From assembly GCF_026151205.1 (NCBI RefSeq), contig NC_087075.1, forward strand, positions 4,066,359-4,130,358: 64,000 nucleotides of DNA. The letters are read 5' to 3'. Positions 21,201-53,378 of the stretch are shown one piece after another. This DNA is from Bolinopsis microptera. Taxonomy: Eukaryota; Ctenophora; Tentaculata; Lobata; Bolinopsidae. Made by a program: the position numbers and the translations under genes. Positions within the stretch are counted from its first letter, which is position 1. The number at the start of each line of letters is the position of its first letter. Below the pieces are notes generated by a model, which was not told the DNA's origin, made no database searches, and worked only from the letters and a program-made list of their open reading frames with translations.

Positions 21201-24200
21201 GTATTACCGATATATTATTAATCACTTGTATTTATACTCCCTCAAGCGAACTGGATAATCTGATAATGGATAATTTATAGCGTTTAATGATATAGGTTAA
21301 TACTAGATATATGTTTCACAAGCAAATTGTTAGCCCTTTCTCATAAGCTTATTTATATTCCACAGGGTTGAGACACTCTAGTGTAGATGATTCGGTGATG
21401 CTTTCTATATTGGACTCCACCACCATACCAGAGTGAGTTACAAAGTCAATGAAAATAATAGTTGCAAGAATCAGTAAAAAGAGCTAAACAAAGCAAAATT
21501 TCCATTTAAAGTTTTGGAGAATATAACAAGTTTAAGAGTTTGTTAATTCTCAGAGATTACAACGGAGAGTTACATGACTCAGATATTCTGGCTGTTAAGC
21601 TACTGTACGCTGGCCAGGGTGAGCGCACATTTGTAAAGCAGATTATACGTTATTATTAGTTTATTAGAGGTACTGTCTACAACAGTTCAACCAACAATAC
21701 AAGCCCCTCACTGTAACCCTCTTTAACCCCCCCCCCTGTAAGTATTAACCTCCCTGTTACTCCCCCCTGTAAGTATAAACCTCCCTGTTACCCCCAATGT
21801 AAGTATTAACCTCCCTGTTACCCCCCCCTGTAAGTAATAACCTCCCTGTTACCCCCAATGTAAGTAATAATCTCCCTGTTACCCCCCCCCCTGTAAGTAA
21901 TAACCTCCCTGTTACCCCCCCCCTCCTGTAAGTAATAACCTCCATGTTACCCCCCTCCTGTAAGTAATAACCTCCATGTTACCCCCCCCTGTAAGTATTA
22001 ACCTCCCTGTTACCCCCAATGTAAGTATTAACCTCCCTGTTACCCCCAATGTAAGTAATAACCTCCATGTTACCCCCCTCCTGTAAGTAATAATCTCCCT
22101 GTTACCCCCCCTCCTGTAAGTAATAACCTCCATGTTACCCCCCCCCCCTCCTGTAAGTAAAAACCTCCCTGTTACTCCCCCCTGTAAGTATTAACCTCCC
22201 TGTTACCCCCAATGTAAGTAATAATCTCCCTGTTACCCCCCCTCCTGTAAGTAATAACCTCCATGTTACCCCCCCCCCCCTGTAAGTAATAACCTCCCTG
22301 TTACTCCCCCCTGTAAGTATTAACCTCCCTGTTACCCCCAATGTAAGTATTAACCTCCCTGTTACTCCCCCCTGTAAGTAATAACCTCCCTGTTACCCCC
22401 AATGTAAGTAATAATCTCCCTGTTACCCCCCCCCCCCCCTGTAAGTAATAACCTCCCTGTTACCCCCCTCCTGTAAGTAATAACCTCCATGTTACCCCCC
22501 TCCTGTAAGTAATAACCTCCATGTTACCCCCCCCTGTAAGTAATAACCTCCATGTTACCCCCCTCCTGTAAGTAATAACCTCCATGTTACCCCCCTCCTG
22601 TAAGTAATAACCTCCATGTTACCCCCCCCTGTAAGTATTAACCTCCCTGTTACTCCCAATGTAAGTATTAACCTCCCTGTTACCCCCCTGTAAGTATTAA
22701 CCTCCCTGTTACCCCCCCCCCTGTAAGTAATAACCTCCCTGTTACTCCCCCCTGTAAGTATTAACCTCCCTGTTACCCCCAATGTAAGTAATAATCTCCC
22801 TGTTACCCCCCCTGTAAGTAATAACCTCCCTGTTACCCCCAATGTAAGTAATAATCTCCCTGTTACCCCCCCCCTGTAAGTAATAACCTCCCTGTTACCC
22901 CCCTCCTGTAAGTAATAACCTCCATGTTACCCCCCTCCTGTAAGTAATAACCTCCATGTTACCCCCCTCCTGTAAGTAATAACCTCCATGTTACCCCCCC
23001 CCCTGTAAGTAATAACCTCCCTGTTACCCCCCCCTGTAAGTATTAACCTCCCTGTTACTCCCCCCTGTAAGTATAAACCTCCCTGTTACCCCCAATGTAA
23101 GTAATAATCTCCCTGTTACCCCCCCTCCTGTAAGTAATAACCTCCATGTTACCCCCCTCCTGTAAGTAATAACCTCCATGTTACCCCCCTCCTGTAAGTA
23201 ATAACCTCCATGTTACCCCCCCCCCCCCTGTAAGTAATAACCTCCATGTTACCCCCCTCCTGTAAGTAATAACCTCCATGTTACCCCCCCCCCCTGTAAG
23301 TAATAACCTCCCTGTTACCCCCCTCCTGTAAGTAATAACCTCCATGTTACCCCCCTCCTGTAAGTAATAACCTCCATGTTACCCCCCTCCTGTAAGTAAT
23401 AACCTCCATGTTACCCCCCCCTGTAAGTAATAACCTCCATGTTACCCCCCTCCTGTAAGTAATAACCTCCATGTTACCCCCCCCTGTAAGTAATAACCTC
23501 CCTGTTACCCCCCCCCCTGTAAGTATTAACCTCCCTGTTACTCCCCCCTGTAAGTATTAACCTCCATGTTACCCCCCCCCTCCTGTAAGTAATAACCTCC
23601 CTGTTACCCCCCCCCCCTGTAAGTATTAACCTCCCTGTTACTCCCCCTGTAAGTATTAACCTCCCTGTTACTCCCCCCTGTAAGTATTAACCTCCCTGTT
23701 ACCCCCCCCCCCCTGTAAGTATTAACCTCCCTGTTACCCCCCTCCTGTAAGTATAACCTCCATGTTACCCCCCTGTAAGTATTAACCTCCCTGTTACCCC
23801 CCCCCTGTAAGTATTAACCTCCCTGTTACTCCCCCCTGTAAGTAATAACCTCCATGTTACCCCCCCCCCTCCTGTAAGTAATAACCTCCCTGTTACCCCC
23901 CCCCCCTGTAAGTATTAACCTCCCTGTTACTCCCCCCTGTAAGTATTAACCTCCCTGTTACTCCCCCCTGTAAGTATTAACCTCCCTGTTACCCCCCCCC
24001 CCCCTGTAAGTATTAACCTCCCTGTTACCCCCCTCCTGTAAGTAATAACCTCCATGTTACCCCCCTCCTGTAAGTAATAACCTCCATGTTACCCCCCCCC
24101 CCCCCCCCTGTAAGTAATAACCTCCCTGTTACCCCCCCCCTGTAAGTATTAACCTCCCTGTTACTCCCCCCTGTAAGTATTAACCTCCCTGTTACTCCCA

Positions 24201-27200
24201 ATGTAAGTATTAACCTCCCTGTTACCCCCAATGTAAGTAATAATCTCCCTGTTACCCCCCCCCCTGTAAGTAATAACCTCCCTGTTACCCCACCCCCCCC
24301 CTCCTGTAAGTAATAACCTCCATGTTACCCCCTCCTGTAAGTATTAACCTCCCTGTTACCCCCCCCCCTGTAAGTATTAACCTCCTTGTTACCCCCAATG
24401 TAAGTATTAACCTCCCTGTTACCCCCAATGTAAGTAATAATCTCCCTGTTACCCCCCCCCCCCTGTAAGTAATAACCTCCCTGTTACCCCCCCCCTCCTG
24501 TAAGTAATAACCTCCATGTTACCCCCCTCCTGTAAGTAATAACCTCCCTGTTACTCCCCCCTGTAAGTATTAACCTCCCTGTTACCCCCAATGTAAGTAT
24601 TAACCTCCCTGTTACCCCCAATGTAAGTAATAATCTCCCTGTTACCCCCCCCCCCCCTGTAAGTAATAACCTCCCTGTTACCCCCCCCTCCTGTAAGTAA
24701 TAACCTCCATGTTACTCCCCCCTGTAAGTATTAACCTCCCTGTTACCCCCAATGTAAGTATTAACCTCCCTGTTACCCCCAATGTAAGTAATAATCTCCC
24801 TGTTACCCCCCTGTAAGTAATAACCTCCCTGTTACTCCCCCCTGTAAGTATAAACCTCCCTGTTACCCCCAATGTAAGTATTAACCTCCCTGTTACCCCC
24901 CCCTGTAAGTAATAACCTCCCTGTTACCCCCCTGTAAGTAATAACCTCCCTGTTACTCCCCCCTGTAAGTATAAACCTCCCTGTTACCCCCAATGTAAGT
25001 AATAATCTCCCTGTTACCCCCCCCCCTGTAAGTAATAACCTCCCTGTTACCCCCAATGTAAGTAATAATCTCCCTGTTACCCCCCCCCCCTGTAAGTAAT
25101 AACCTCCCTGTTACCCCCCCCCCCCTCCTGTAAGTAATAACCTCCATGTTACCCCCCTCCTGTAAGTAATAACCTCCATGTTACCCCCCCCCCTGTAAGT
25201 AATAACCTCCATGTTACCCCCCTCCTGTAAGTAATAACCTCCATGTTACCCCCCCCCCCCCTCCTGTAAGTAATAACCTCCATGTTACCCCCCTCCTGTA
25301 AGTAATAACCTCCATGTTACCCCCCCCCCCTGTAAGTAATAACCTCCATGTTACCCCCCTCCTGTAAGTAATAACCTCCATGTTACCCCCCCCTGTAAGT
25401 AATAACCTCCATGTTACCCCCTCCTGTAAGTAATAACCTCCATGTTACCCCCCCCCCCCTCCTGTAAGTAATAACATCCATGTTACCCCCCTCCTGTAAG
25501 TAATAACCTCCATGTTACCCCCCCCCCCCCCCCTGTAAGTAATAACCTCCATGTTACCCCCCTCCTGTAAGTAATAACCTCCATGTTACCCCCCCCCCCC
25601 CTCCTGTAAGTAATAACCTCCATGTTACCCCCCTCCTGTAAGTAATAACCTCCATGTTACCCCCCCCCCCCCCCTGTAAGTATAAACCTCTTTGTTACCC
25701 CCAATGTAAGTAATAATCTCCCTGTTACCCCCCCCCCCCACTGTAAGTAATAACCTCCATGTTACCCCCCTCCTGTAAGTAATAACCTCCCTGTTACCCC
25801 CCCCCCCCCCCCCCCATGTAAGTAATCACCTCCCTGTTACCCCCCCCCCCCTCCTGTAAGTAATAACCTCCATGTTACCCCCCTCCTGTAAGTAATAACC
25901 TCCATGTTACCCCCCCCCCCCCCCCTGTAAGTAATAACCTCCATGTTACCCCCCCCCCCCCCCCCCCCATAAGTAATAACCTCCCTGTTATTTCCCCCCC
26001 CCCCTGTAAGTAATAATCTCTTGTATCCAGTATTATTCTCCCTTTATGAAGTTATTAATATCCTCTTGTATCTGCAGGACCTTCGAACTGTCCTGATGAT
26101 TGGCACAGATTTGAGGGAGTATGTTACATTGCTCACACAGTGTCAGCAGGAATTACCTGGGACGATGCACAAACCGAGTGTGAAGATATAGGTTAGTAAC
26201 CAGGTAACCAGGTAACCAGGTAACCAGGTAACCAGGTAACCAGGTAACCAGGTAACCAGGTAACCAGGTAACCAGGTAACCAGGTAACCAGGTAACCAGG
26301 TTCATTATCTTTTAAATTTAGTTTGTTGTTATCATATAATATACAATGTCAGTAAATATGTTCATGGATGAACTAATCACACTTTACCCAGGTGCAAGAC
26401 TAGCAACAGTCAGGAATGGTCCGTTAAACGTGTACATACTCGCAACAGTTGCTAATGGACGATCACCTTATTGGATAGGGTGAGATAATTTTTGTAATTC
26501 ACCAAAATGTTTTGAATCATTACTTTTTAATAAGACGGTTAAAAAGTTGTGTATAAAATGAAGGTTGGTGGGGGGGGGGGGGGGGGGCGGAATGTAGACT
26601 GATTATATTAACAACATGATGTGCTCAGGAGGAAATCCTCTGAAGATGGGTGGGTGAGTGGCGAGTCGTTTGACTGGTTCCCTGAGATTAATAAAGCTAA
26701 ACAGATGGACCCTTCCTCAACTAGGTGTCTTCGAGCTAGTGAGTTTATTGTTTGATTTATAAAGAAAACTCTTTTAAAACTCTTTTAAAGATTTTGAGCT
26801 GCATTTATGTTTTAACTTTAAGCTTTTAAGGCCATCCAACGTTGAGCCATATACAATTATATTTATTGAAATTTAGAAGCAAAAAGATACATTTTTCATT
26901 TCTTACTATATAATTATTTGCAGCTGCGTACAGTGGTAACCTTAGTAAACTAGTAACCTTAGTTACCTTAGTCACCACAGTAACCTAAGTAACCTTAGTA
27001 AGCTTAATAACCCTAGCAACTTTACAGCTGCGTACAGCGGTAGCGCAAAGTGGGAGTTTGTTCATTGCACGAACATAAAGAAAGCTAAGACAGAGCACTA
27101 CGTCTGTGAAAAGGTATTACCACATGTTTAGCTCTAACACAGGCCATCTTCTCCAGTAAACCAGGTAACCAGGTAACCGGGTGGTTACCTTTTGAGGCCA

Positions 27201-29922
27201 GGTAGCGCAGTTGGTTAGAACGCCAGCTTTACAATCGTGAGGTTGCGAGTTCAAATCCCACTGTCTGCCTGGTCGTTGACGTTCAGCTAAGGATCCTGAG
27301 TGGTCTATGCAGCCCCCGGTCTACTAAGCCGAATACTCGATAAATCGGGTGTGAGGGTTAAATGAGGAGCTGCACATTACAGCAAAGTCTCGGGCGAAGA
27401 AAGTATGGTACACACTACCTTAACCGTCACTGGCCAAATAAATCCTTCGGCTTCCTGTAATTGGCTGGTTACACATGTGTAACAATGTGGCTGTTGGAAT
27501 ACACCGAAGTAAAATAAGTGTCTTGATTTAAAAAAAAGGTGACCAGGTAACCAGGTAACCAGGTAACCAGATAACCAGGTAACCAGGTAACCAGGTAACC
27601 AGGTAACCAGGTAACCAGGTAACCAGGTAACTAGGTACCCAGGTAACCAGGTACCCAGGTAACCAGGTACCCAGGTAACCAGGTATACCCAGATTTCCTA
27701 AGAAGTTGTGTGTAATTTACACCACCTACACAGTAATACCCTCAGAGAGAAGAAGACTTTAAAGAGGTAACCACACCAACACCAACACCGGAGATAGTCA
27801 CCCAACCCAACACTGTGATGCCTACATTCGCACCTTGTCAGAACTACATCAGGTCAGATTGCTGGGGGGTTGGAGGAGGGGTACATGAATTATGGAACAT
27901 ACAATCTTATAATCATAAGGGGGGGAGGTCAATCAAACTGTTTGAAACAGATAATTGTATATACACATTACATGACAAATGACGCACCTGTCTCTGTAAT
28001 TAACATTGGTCACTGTCTCGCAGGGGTGCAATAAGACGCGGTAACTTCCTCTACATATTTGGTAACGCTAAATATTTCAAATATTTCTACACAAACTCCA
28101 GACCCACCCTGCAACCTGGGTACCCTAAAGACATTGCAGACAACTTCGAGGGGGTCAGTAGTGTAATGATACTTCACAAAGGATCCTTTATTACACAATT
28201 ATAAGAATCAGTTACCAATACAATTTATCTATTTATTATGTAGACACACTCATAATACAGTGGTGTTCATTAGATTGCGAACAATTTAAACTGATGTCAT
28301 AAGCTGTGACAATTTCAGATTCCACAATCCTTCTCAGCAGTTGTAACAAATCCTTATGACAGGAAAATGATTTACTTCATCGATGATCAGGAGGTGTACG
28401 AATGGAAAGTCAGGGGTAAATTATTACTTATTTGTTGTTGCTCCTACCTAATCTATATACTTATATATACCACGGACCACCGATATTGTATTTTAATGAG
28501 GTTACACTAGAGTTATTAATCCCGAGCAGCGTGGAACTATTCAGTGTTACACAATGCACTTCAGGAAAGAGAAGCTCCATAGAGGATGGTAAATTGAAGG
28601 AGCGCGGTAAAAAGAGCGGGGGTAAACCCAAGAAGCTGAAGAGCCTTTTTAAAACTACAAATGTTCTCCGTGGAGCTACAGTGTGAGTAATAAATTAATT
28701 AGTAATAATAATAATAAAATTAATTAATTGATATGGATTGGTTTTATAAAGTACCATTTTGATACTTTTCATTGCAAAACTTGAAACTGACCTTATTAAA
28801 CTTTGCTTCCAGAACCTCATTCAGGGCACCTTCTTAACAAATCTACAAATTTGAATAAAATATAACCACTTAAATATCACAGGTTCGACAGGAACAGTAT
28901 CATGTTGTTTGCCCGTGAAGAAGTAGGTAGGTGGTACAGAGAAACCATTAGTAAATCTAAGATGACGTTCCAGTCTTACTACGACACTGTGGACAAGTGG
29001 GACTACCTGGATAGCATGGGGTCATCTCCAATAGATGCTGTGACTCCTTCCTACTTTGAGAAGTTCATCATGTTCATCAGAAAAGACGTTAGTTTAGTTA
29101 AATTTAGTTGGTCTGCTTAATTTACTAAGAATTTTAGTAAGAATTATTGGCATTGTTTTTGAGGTAATGGGATGCAAATATGATCAATATGCAAATATGA
29201 TAAATAAGAAAATAAGGATGTCCACTGATTCCTTTTATCGCATCTCTCGAGTAATGCCATGGTGACACTACCATATAAGGTAATGTTGTCATGGTGACAC
29301 TACCATATAAGGTAATGTTGTCATGGTGACACCACCGTAGAAGGTAATGTTGTCATGGTAACACTACCATATAATTATAAGGTAATGTTGTCATGGTACC
29401 ACTACCATATAAGGTAATGTTGTCATGGTAACACTACCATATAAGGTAATGTTGTCATGGTAACACTACCATATTATAATGATGTCCACTGTTTCGTTAT
29501 ACCACATGTCTCACAGGAATATTTCTTGGTAAGAAAGTCCGATGGAAAGATACCGAGGAAGTTCATAAGGAATTTGTCGTCTGATTTCGATAAGGTATAT
29601 TTTAATTTATTTGTTGTTTCTTCACTCAAGCACTCAGGCACTGTGAATAATAACTGATGTAATAATGAATAAAGTAAAAACTGTGAATAGCAGAATTTGT
29701 ATGTTATTTCTAATTCTTGCACAATAACATCAAGTTTGTAATCTATCTATAATTTTCAATGTAATTAATGTCCATATATTAAGTTGACATTATGGTTTTT
29801 TTAATGATTGAATTAATGTTTACATAACACTTCAGCTCGAGATTTGCGACGTGATTGCCCCGTTCATAACTGAATATCCAGAAAACATCGACCCCGACCT
29901 AGCTATTTTGGAGGAGGAATGA
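15285..29922 (+). CDS. Matrix metalloproteinase with C-type lectin-like and hemopexin domains, copy A (21 exons)
   Basis: Exons: 15285-15420, 18003-18083, 18273-18367, 19163-19294, 19541-19661, 20070-20290, 20611-20727, 21051-21144, 21366-21432, 21554-21618, 26078-26191, 26392-26479, 26629-26738, 27028-27113, 27746-27852, 28024-28153, 28319-28415, 28565-28682, 28883-29087, 29517-29594, 29836-29922. They total 2349 bases (782 aa plus stop), all phases agree and all borders are GT-AG. Signal peptide about 1-20 (LSVLLLLTLRGSA); propeptide with YLTKYGYVKG and the cysteine-switch variant ARCSVPD (Cys154); furin site RRRKR (202-206); catalytic domain about 207-376 with DGDELAHAPFP, HELGHYLGLRH (His326/330/336, Glu327) and Met344. 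A six-Cys C-type lectin-like domain fills about 377-509 with YWIG but no EPN/QPD or WND, so calcium-dependent sugar binding is doubtful. A Thr/Pro hinge follows, then a hemopexin domain from about 540 to 782, closed by Cys540 and Cys758. It should be a secreted, zymogen-type extracellular-matrix protease. The exon model is mine and lacks transcript support. Confidence 0.88.
15421..17368 (+). repeat. About 39 x 50-bp minisatellite made from the exon 1/intron 1 junction
   Basis: The unit is GTAAGTTTRATTRAATGGGG followed by GCGAGGGATGTTATYCTTCT and TTTGATGAGG. Its second half copies the last 30 or so bases of exon 1 and its first bases copy the donor GTAAGT, so every unit carries an intact 5' splice site. 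Reading on past the first donor meets a TAA or TGA within one unit, so only splicing at 15421 gives a full protein. Copy B has just two such units (32257-32352). Confidence 0.95.
17411..17915 (+). mobile_element. Merlin/ISXO2-like DNA transposon fragment in intron 1 of copy A
   Basis: Absent from the matching intron of B. It is bordered by GAAAAGT on both sides (left within AAAAGAAAAGTA, right after ...GATACTGCC), a 7-8 bp duplication. An internal frame from 17652 (MVLFCLMDEINGP, ARDFLFQKNLLKSSMSCPGC) looks like the N-terminal zinc-ribbon region of IS1595/Merlin transposases; this match is from memory and moderate. Near the right end lie repeated GTGGTCCGCGGAC blocks and the end sequence GGTCGGGCTATCTCGATACTGCC. 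Copy B carries a relative of this element in intron 3, in which the same end sequence is at the other end. Confidence 0.45.
18606..18654 (+). repeat. Duplicated start of exon 4 with its acceptor site
   Basis: GAATGTTATTATTCTACAG plus GGTTATTTAACAAAGTACGG duplicates the real intron 3 acceptor and first exon 4 bases found at 19145-19182. The duplicate runs directly into the AGGTAACC satellite, so the array sits between two copies of the exon start. In copy A the decoy acceptor AG is intact. Confidence 0.9.
18655..19139. repeat. (AGGTAACC)n satellite, intron 3 of copy A
   Basis: An 8-bp unit repeated for about 485 bases with a few CATGTAACC and TGCAGGTAACC variants. Each CAGGTAACC unit resembles a 5' splice site (CAG/GTAA). 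The long reading frames of the type TWLPGYLV across it are translation artefacts of the repeat. Confidence 0.95.
19705..19862. repeat. About 22-bp tandem repeat after exon 5, copy A
   Basis: ATTTGCATTAAGTATAGGTGTG is repeated about six or seven times starting roughly 45 bases after the exon 5 donor. B has a shorter version at 39212-39304. Confidence 0.85.
21727..26019. repeat. 4.3-kb minisatellite in intron 10 of copy A (TGTAAGTAATAACCTCCMTGTTACCCCCC)n
   Basis: About 150 units of roughly 27-32 bp, variable mainly in C-run length and in CTCC/AATG variants, fill nearly the whole intron. Each unit includes TGTAAGTAATAA, with a consensus-like splice donor GTAAGT. Copy B has only a remnant of this tract at 49544-49612. 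Higher-order blocks are visible: segments with the same order of variants recur. Confidence 0.95.
26192..26300. repeat. (AGGTAACC)n array starting at the exon 11 donor, copy A
   Basis: The donor itself (GATATAG/GTTAGTAACCAGG) merges into the 8-bp array, so the repeat begins at the splice site. The same arrangement is present in copy B at 49792-49850. Confidence 0.95.
26914..27027. repeat. Intron 13 repeat with duplicated exon 14 start, copy A
   Basis: TTTGCAGCTGCGTACAGTGG at 26919 is a near copy of the true exon 14 boundary TTTACAGCTGCGTACAGCGG at 27021. Between them lies a GTAACCTTAGTAAC-type repeat of about 80 bases. B has the same structure at 50478-50640, with an extended repeat. Confidence 0.85.
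27160..27690. repeat. (AGGTAACC)n array in intron 14 of copy A, split by a SINE
   Basis: Repeat units lie at about 27163-27185 and 27539-27686, interrupted by the SINE. In copy B the array at 50769-50957 is uninterrupted, giving the empty site. Confidence 0.9.
27196..27538 (+). mobile_element. tRNA-derived SINE
   Basis: The 5' head at 27196-27274 folds as a decayed tRNA: acceptor strands GGCCAGG and CCTGGTC can pair over 7 bp, box A is TAGCGCAGTTGG, box B is GTTCAAATC, and the anticodon-loop position reads TTTACAA. The anticodon stem is degraded, so it is not a working tRNA gene. A body of about 250 bases without similarity to anything else in the window follows, ending in a run of A at 27530-27538. 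Polymerase III transcription from boxes A and B is expected for such elements. It is present in copy A only. Confidence 0.8.
29263..29474. repeat. About 33-bp tandem repeat before exon 20, copy A
   Basis: Units of CATGGTAACACTACCATATA plus AGGTAATGTTGT are repeated six to seven times. Copy B carries about ten units at 52600-52946. CATGGTGACACTACCATAT contains a partial palindrome. Confidence 0.9.
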
Positions 29923-30482
29923 ACATTTCCAACTCCTGTTTGAGCATTCAACAGACCTGATGAATCATTTATAGAGTTTTATAATTTATAATTTTTTGAA
30001 ATTGATTTTTAAGGGGTTTATATTTTATCTGTTTTGATTTTCTATTGCTGTGAGTCACGTTTTGCACCAAATGATTTTACTATATTTGATCCTGTTTATA
30101 TTTGATTTATAATGGTTTACAATTTTTATATTTATTGGTTATTGTTAAGACAGACAACACTCTAGTTTTTATTCTGCACCAAATTGTGTCCATATTTCTA
30201 GTAAGTTCTTTATTGAATTGAGTTGCAGAATAATTATTAAATCATATAAACAAACGGACAAGGTGCTATATATCGGATATAAGTATAACTGAGGAAAATT
30301 AAATGTTGGGACACTATATCTCATTCTCACCAAATGGGCGTGGATGATGAATGTGATCTGCAAACTGATCTTCTTACATGATTCACATCCTGGGACGAAA
30401 CACTAACAAATAGAATAGTTTCAAATTTGTCCAGCGGCTGGTCGTTCTATCAAAAATTAAGTAGTATTAATATTATAAACAG

Positions 30483-31375
30483 TTGATTCACAATGTCAAT
30501 CCTTCGCAATCGCAGCTCGGCGAGGCCCATTGGTGCATTTCGCCTATCTACCGAAGTTGCGAGGCCCAGTAGACTAGGCAGTAGTGCATCACGCTACAAT
30601 AAAAACAATTGCAAAATAAAGAGCACAAATGAATTAACAATGCAATATAGTATAAATATAATGTATAGCATAGCCCCTCCGATCCCGGATTGCAACATTG
30701 CGGCTGTGTTAGTGTTACGTCTACCGCTACGATCAAAATGATTGCCGCGCTAACAAAATATGTATTATTCTTAGCAAAATATTTTAATTTGCCATGTTAT
30801 GATCTATTTGCAATAGTGCGCGCGATGATGCAAATATTTCATATATAAGGAGGCATGATGAATATTTTACTTGGGGACCCCATGCAGGCTATTAGTATTA
30901 TGTTCATAAACATAAAGATTCGGCGGAATGACACTGACAGGCTGAGCGCCGCCCAGTAAGTGTATCAAATATTGTGATATGAAAAATTTGCCATCTTAGT
31001 AAAATATCCACTAAACGCTCGATCGAACGTAACACGCGTAAAAAAATATTCGCCTAGCCTTATTAATTTTATAATTTGCGCCTGGGTTGTGCGGGTATAA
31101 CTGTAAATTGCGTATTTTTAGCAAAATATTCGCCATGTTACGAATATTATATATATGATTAAATTGCATAACATGTAAAGTTCAAATATAGTTTTTGATT
31201 TTGAGCTCGAAACCAATCAAAAATATTAATTTAGTTATTTATTTGTAGCGCGATGCACTACTGGGTCGCGCGCGCATCAAATATTAATAATGCTTCTCGC
31301 AACCTTCGGTAGATCGGCGAAATGCACCACTGTGTACGTCTCACCAAGCTGCGAAGGATTGACATCGTGAATCAA
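30483..31375. mobile_element. 893-bp TIR element downstream of copy A
   Basis: Left end TTGATTCACAATGTCAATCC and right end GGATTGACATCGTGAATCAA form a long inverted repeat that continues about 110 bases inward (GGTGCATTTCGCC, ATCTACCGAAG, CAGTAGTGCATC). No transposase is seen; ORFs inside (30493-30741) are made of the TIR. Downstream of copy B (about 53893-54100) the interior sequence is present but the long TIRs are missing. Confidence 0.75.
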
Positions 31376-31620
31376 GTTATTTATTTACTTTTATGATTGT
31401 ACCTAGCCTAAAATTGCACAAAAAATCGGTTATACTATTATATGTTTTGTAATCCAAAAATCATCATCAGAATGGTAAGACGTGATTTTATATTTAAAAA
31501 TACAAGCTGATGTCTTTATTATAAAATTATAATAATGTTTGATTTTAAAGTGTATACTACTAAAAGAACTTTTTGCTTAAAAGCAAAGAACTGTAAATCA
31601 AATAGTGTCGGTGATCATAA

Positions 31621-31885
31621 AATTGGTTGATTCTTTGGTCCCGTTGAGTTCCTGATGTCGTGGCGAAGTGGACATCCGCCATGACTGCCAGTGTTTCAGC
31701 TGGGGATTCAGTGATTGTAGGTTTATAACCTACCAATACAAAACGTGCGCCGAGTTGGACTCGTCGACGGTCCTCGGCAATTATTTTACGAGACACGAGT
31801 ATCACCATCACCGTACCCGTTAAATTCGGTGAGGGCACCATCAGGTTTCCTTACTGTCCCCATCAGGCAGTTTTGTTGTTTTTAG
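31621..31885. other. Junction segment between duplicate units A and B
   Basis: Unit A homology ends at about 31620 (shared to 54527 in B) and unit B begins at about 31886. The 265 bases between are not found elsewhere in the window. A minus-strand frame covers part of it without recognisable features. This is where the duplication was joined, or where later DNA was inserted at the joint. Confidence 0.5.
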
Positions 31886-32156
31886 GATCAGTTTAAATCC
31901 CTAAAAGAGAATGCATGCAGTGCTGTAACCCGAGCGGGTAATCTTTAAATTCAATTAATAGGAATATTGAACTTAAGCTCGGGCCTTGATTATCGTTCAT
32001 GTTGTTTTTTATTACAATCCACTGCCTAAGTTCTGTTGTGTTGATTTATACTCGACGTATAAATGTAAAACTATTAGTTACCTTTAAAAGAATTGTGAGG
32101 ATCTAAATTGGCCACCATTTATGTACCAACTGTTCTAACTAACTTGCAATCTAGGC

Positions 32157-53378
<21,222 letters not shown>

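Noticed and set aside
21757-25147. Short minus-strand frames with GVTGRLLLTGG-type repeats
   Set aside because: Artefacts of the intron 10 satellite; they lie inside a defined intron of the MMP gene.
27196-27274. Functional tRNA gene
   Set aside because: The anticodon stem is degraded and a SINE body with an A-run follows directly; it is a tRNA-derived SINE head.
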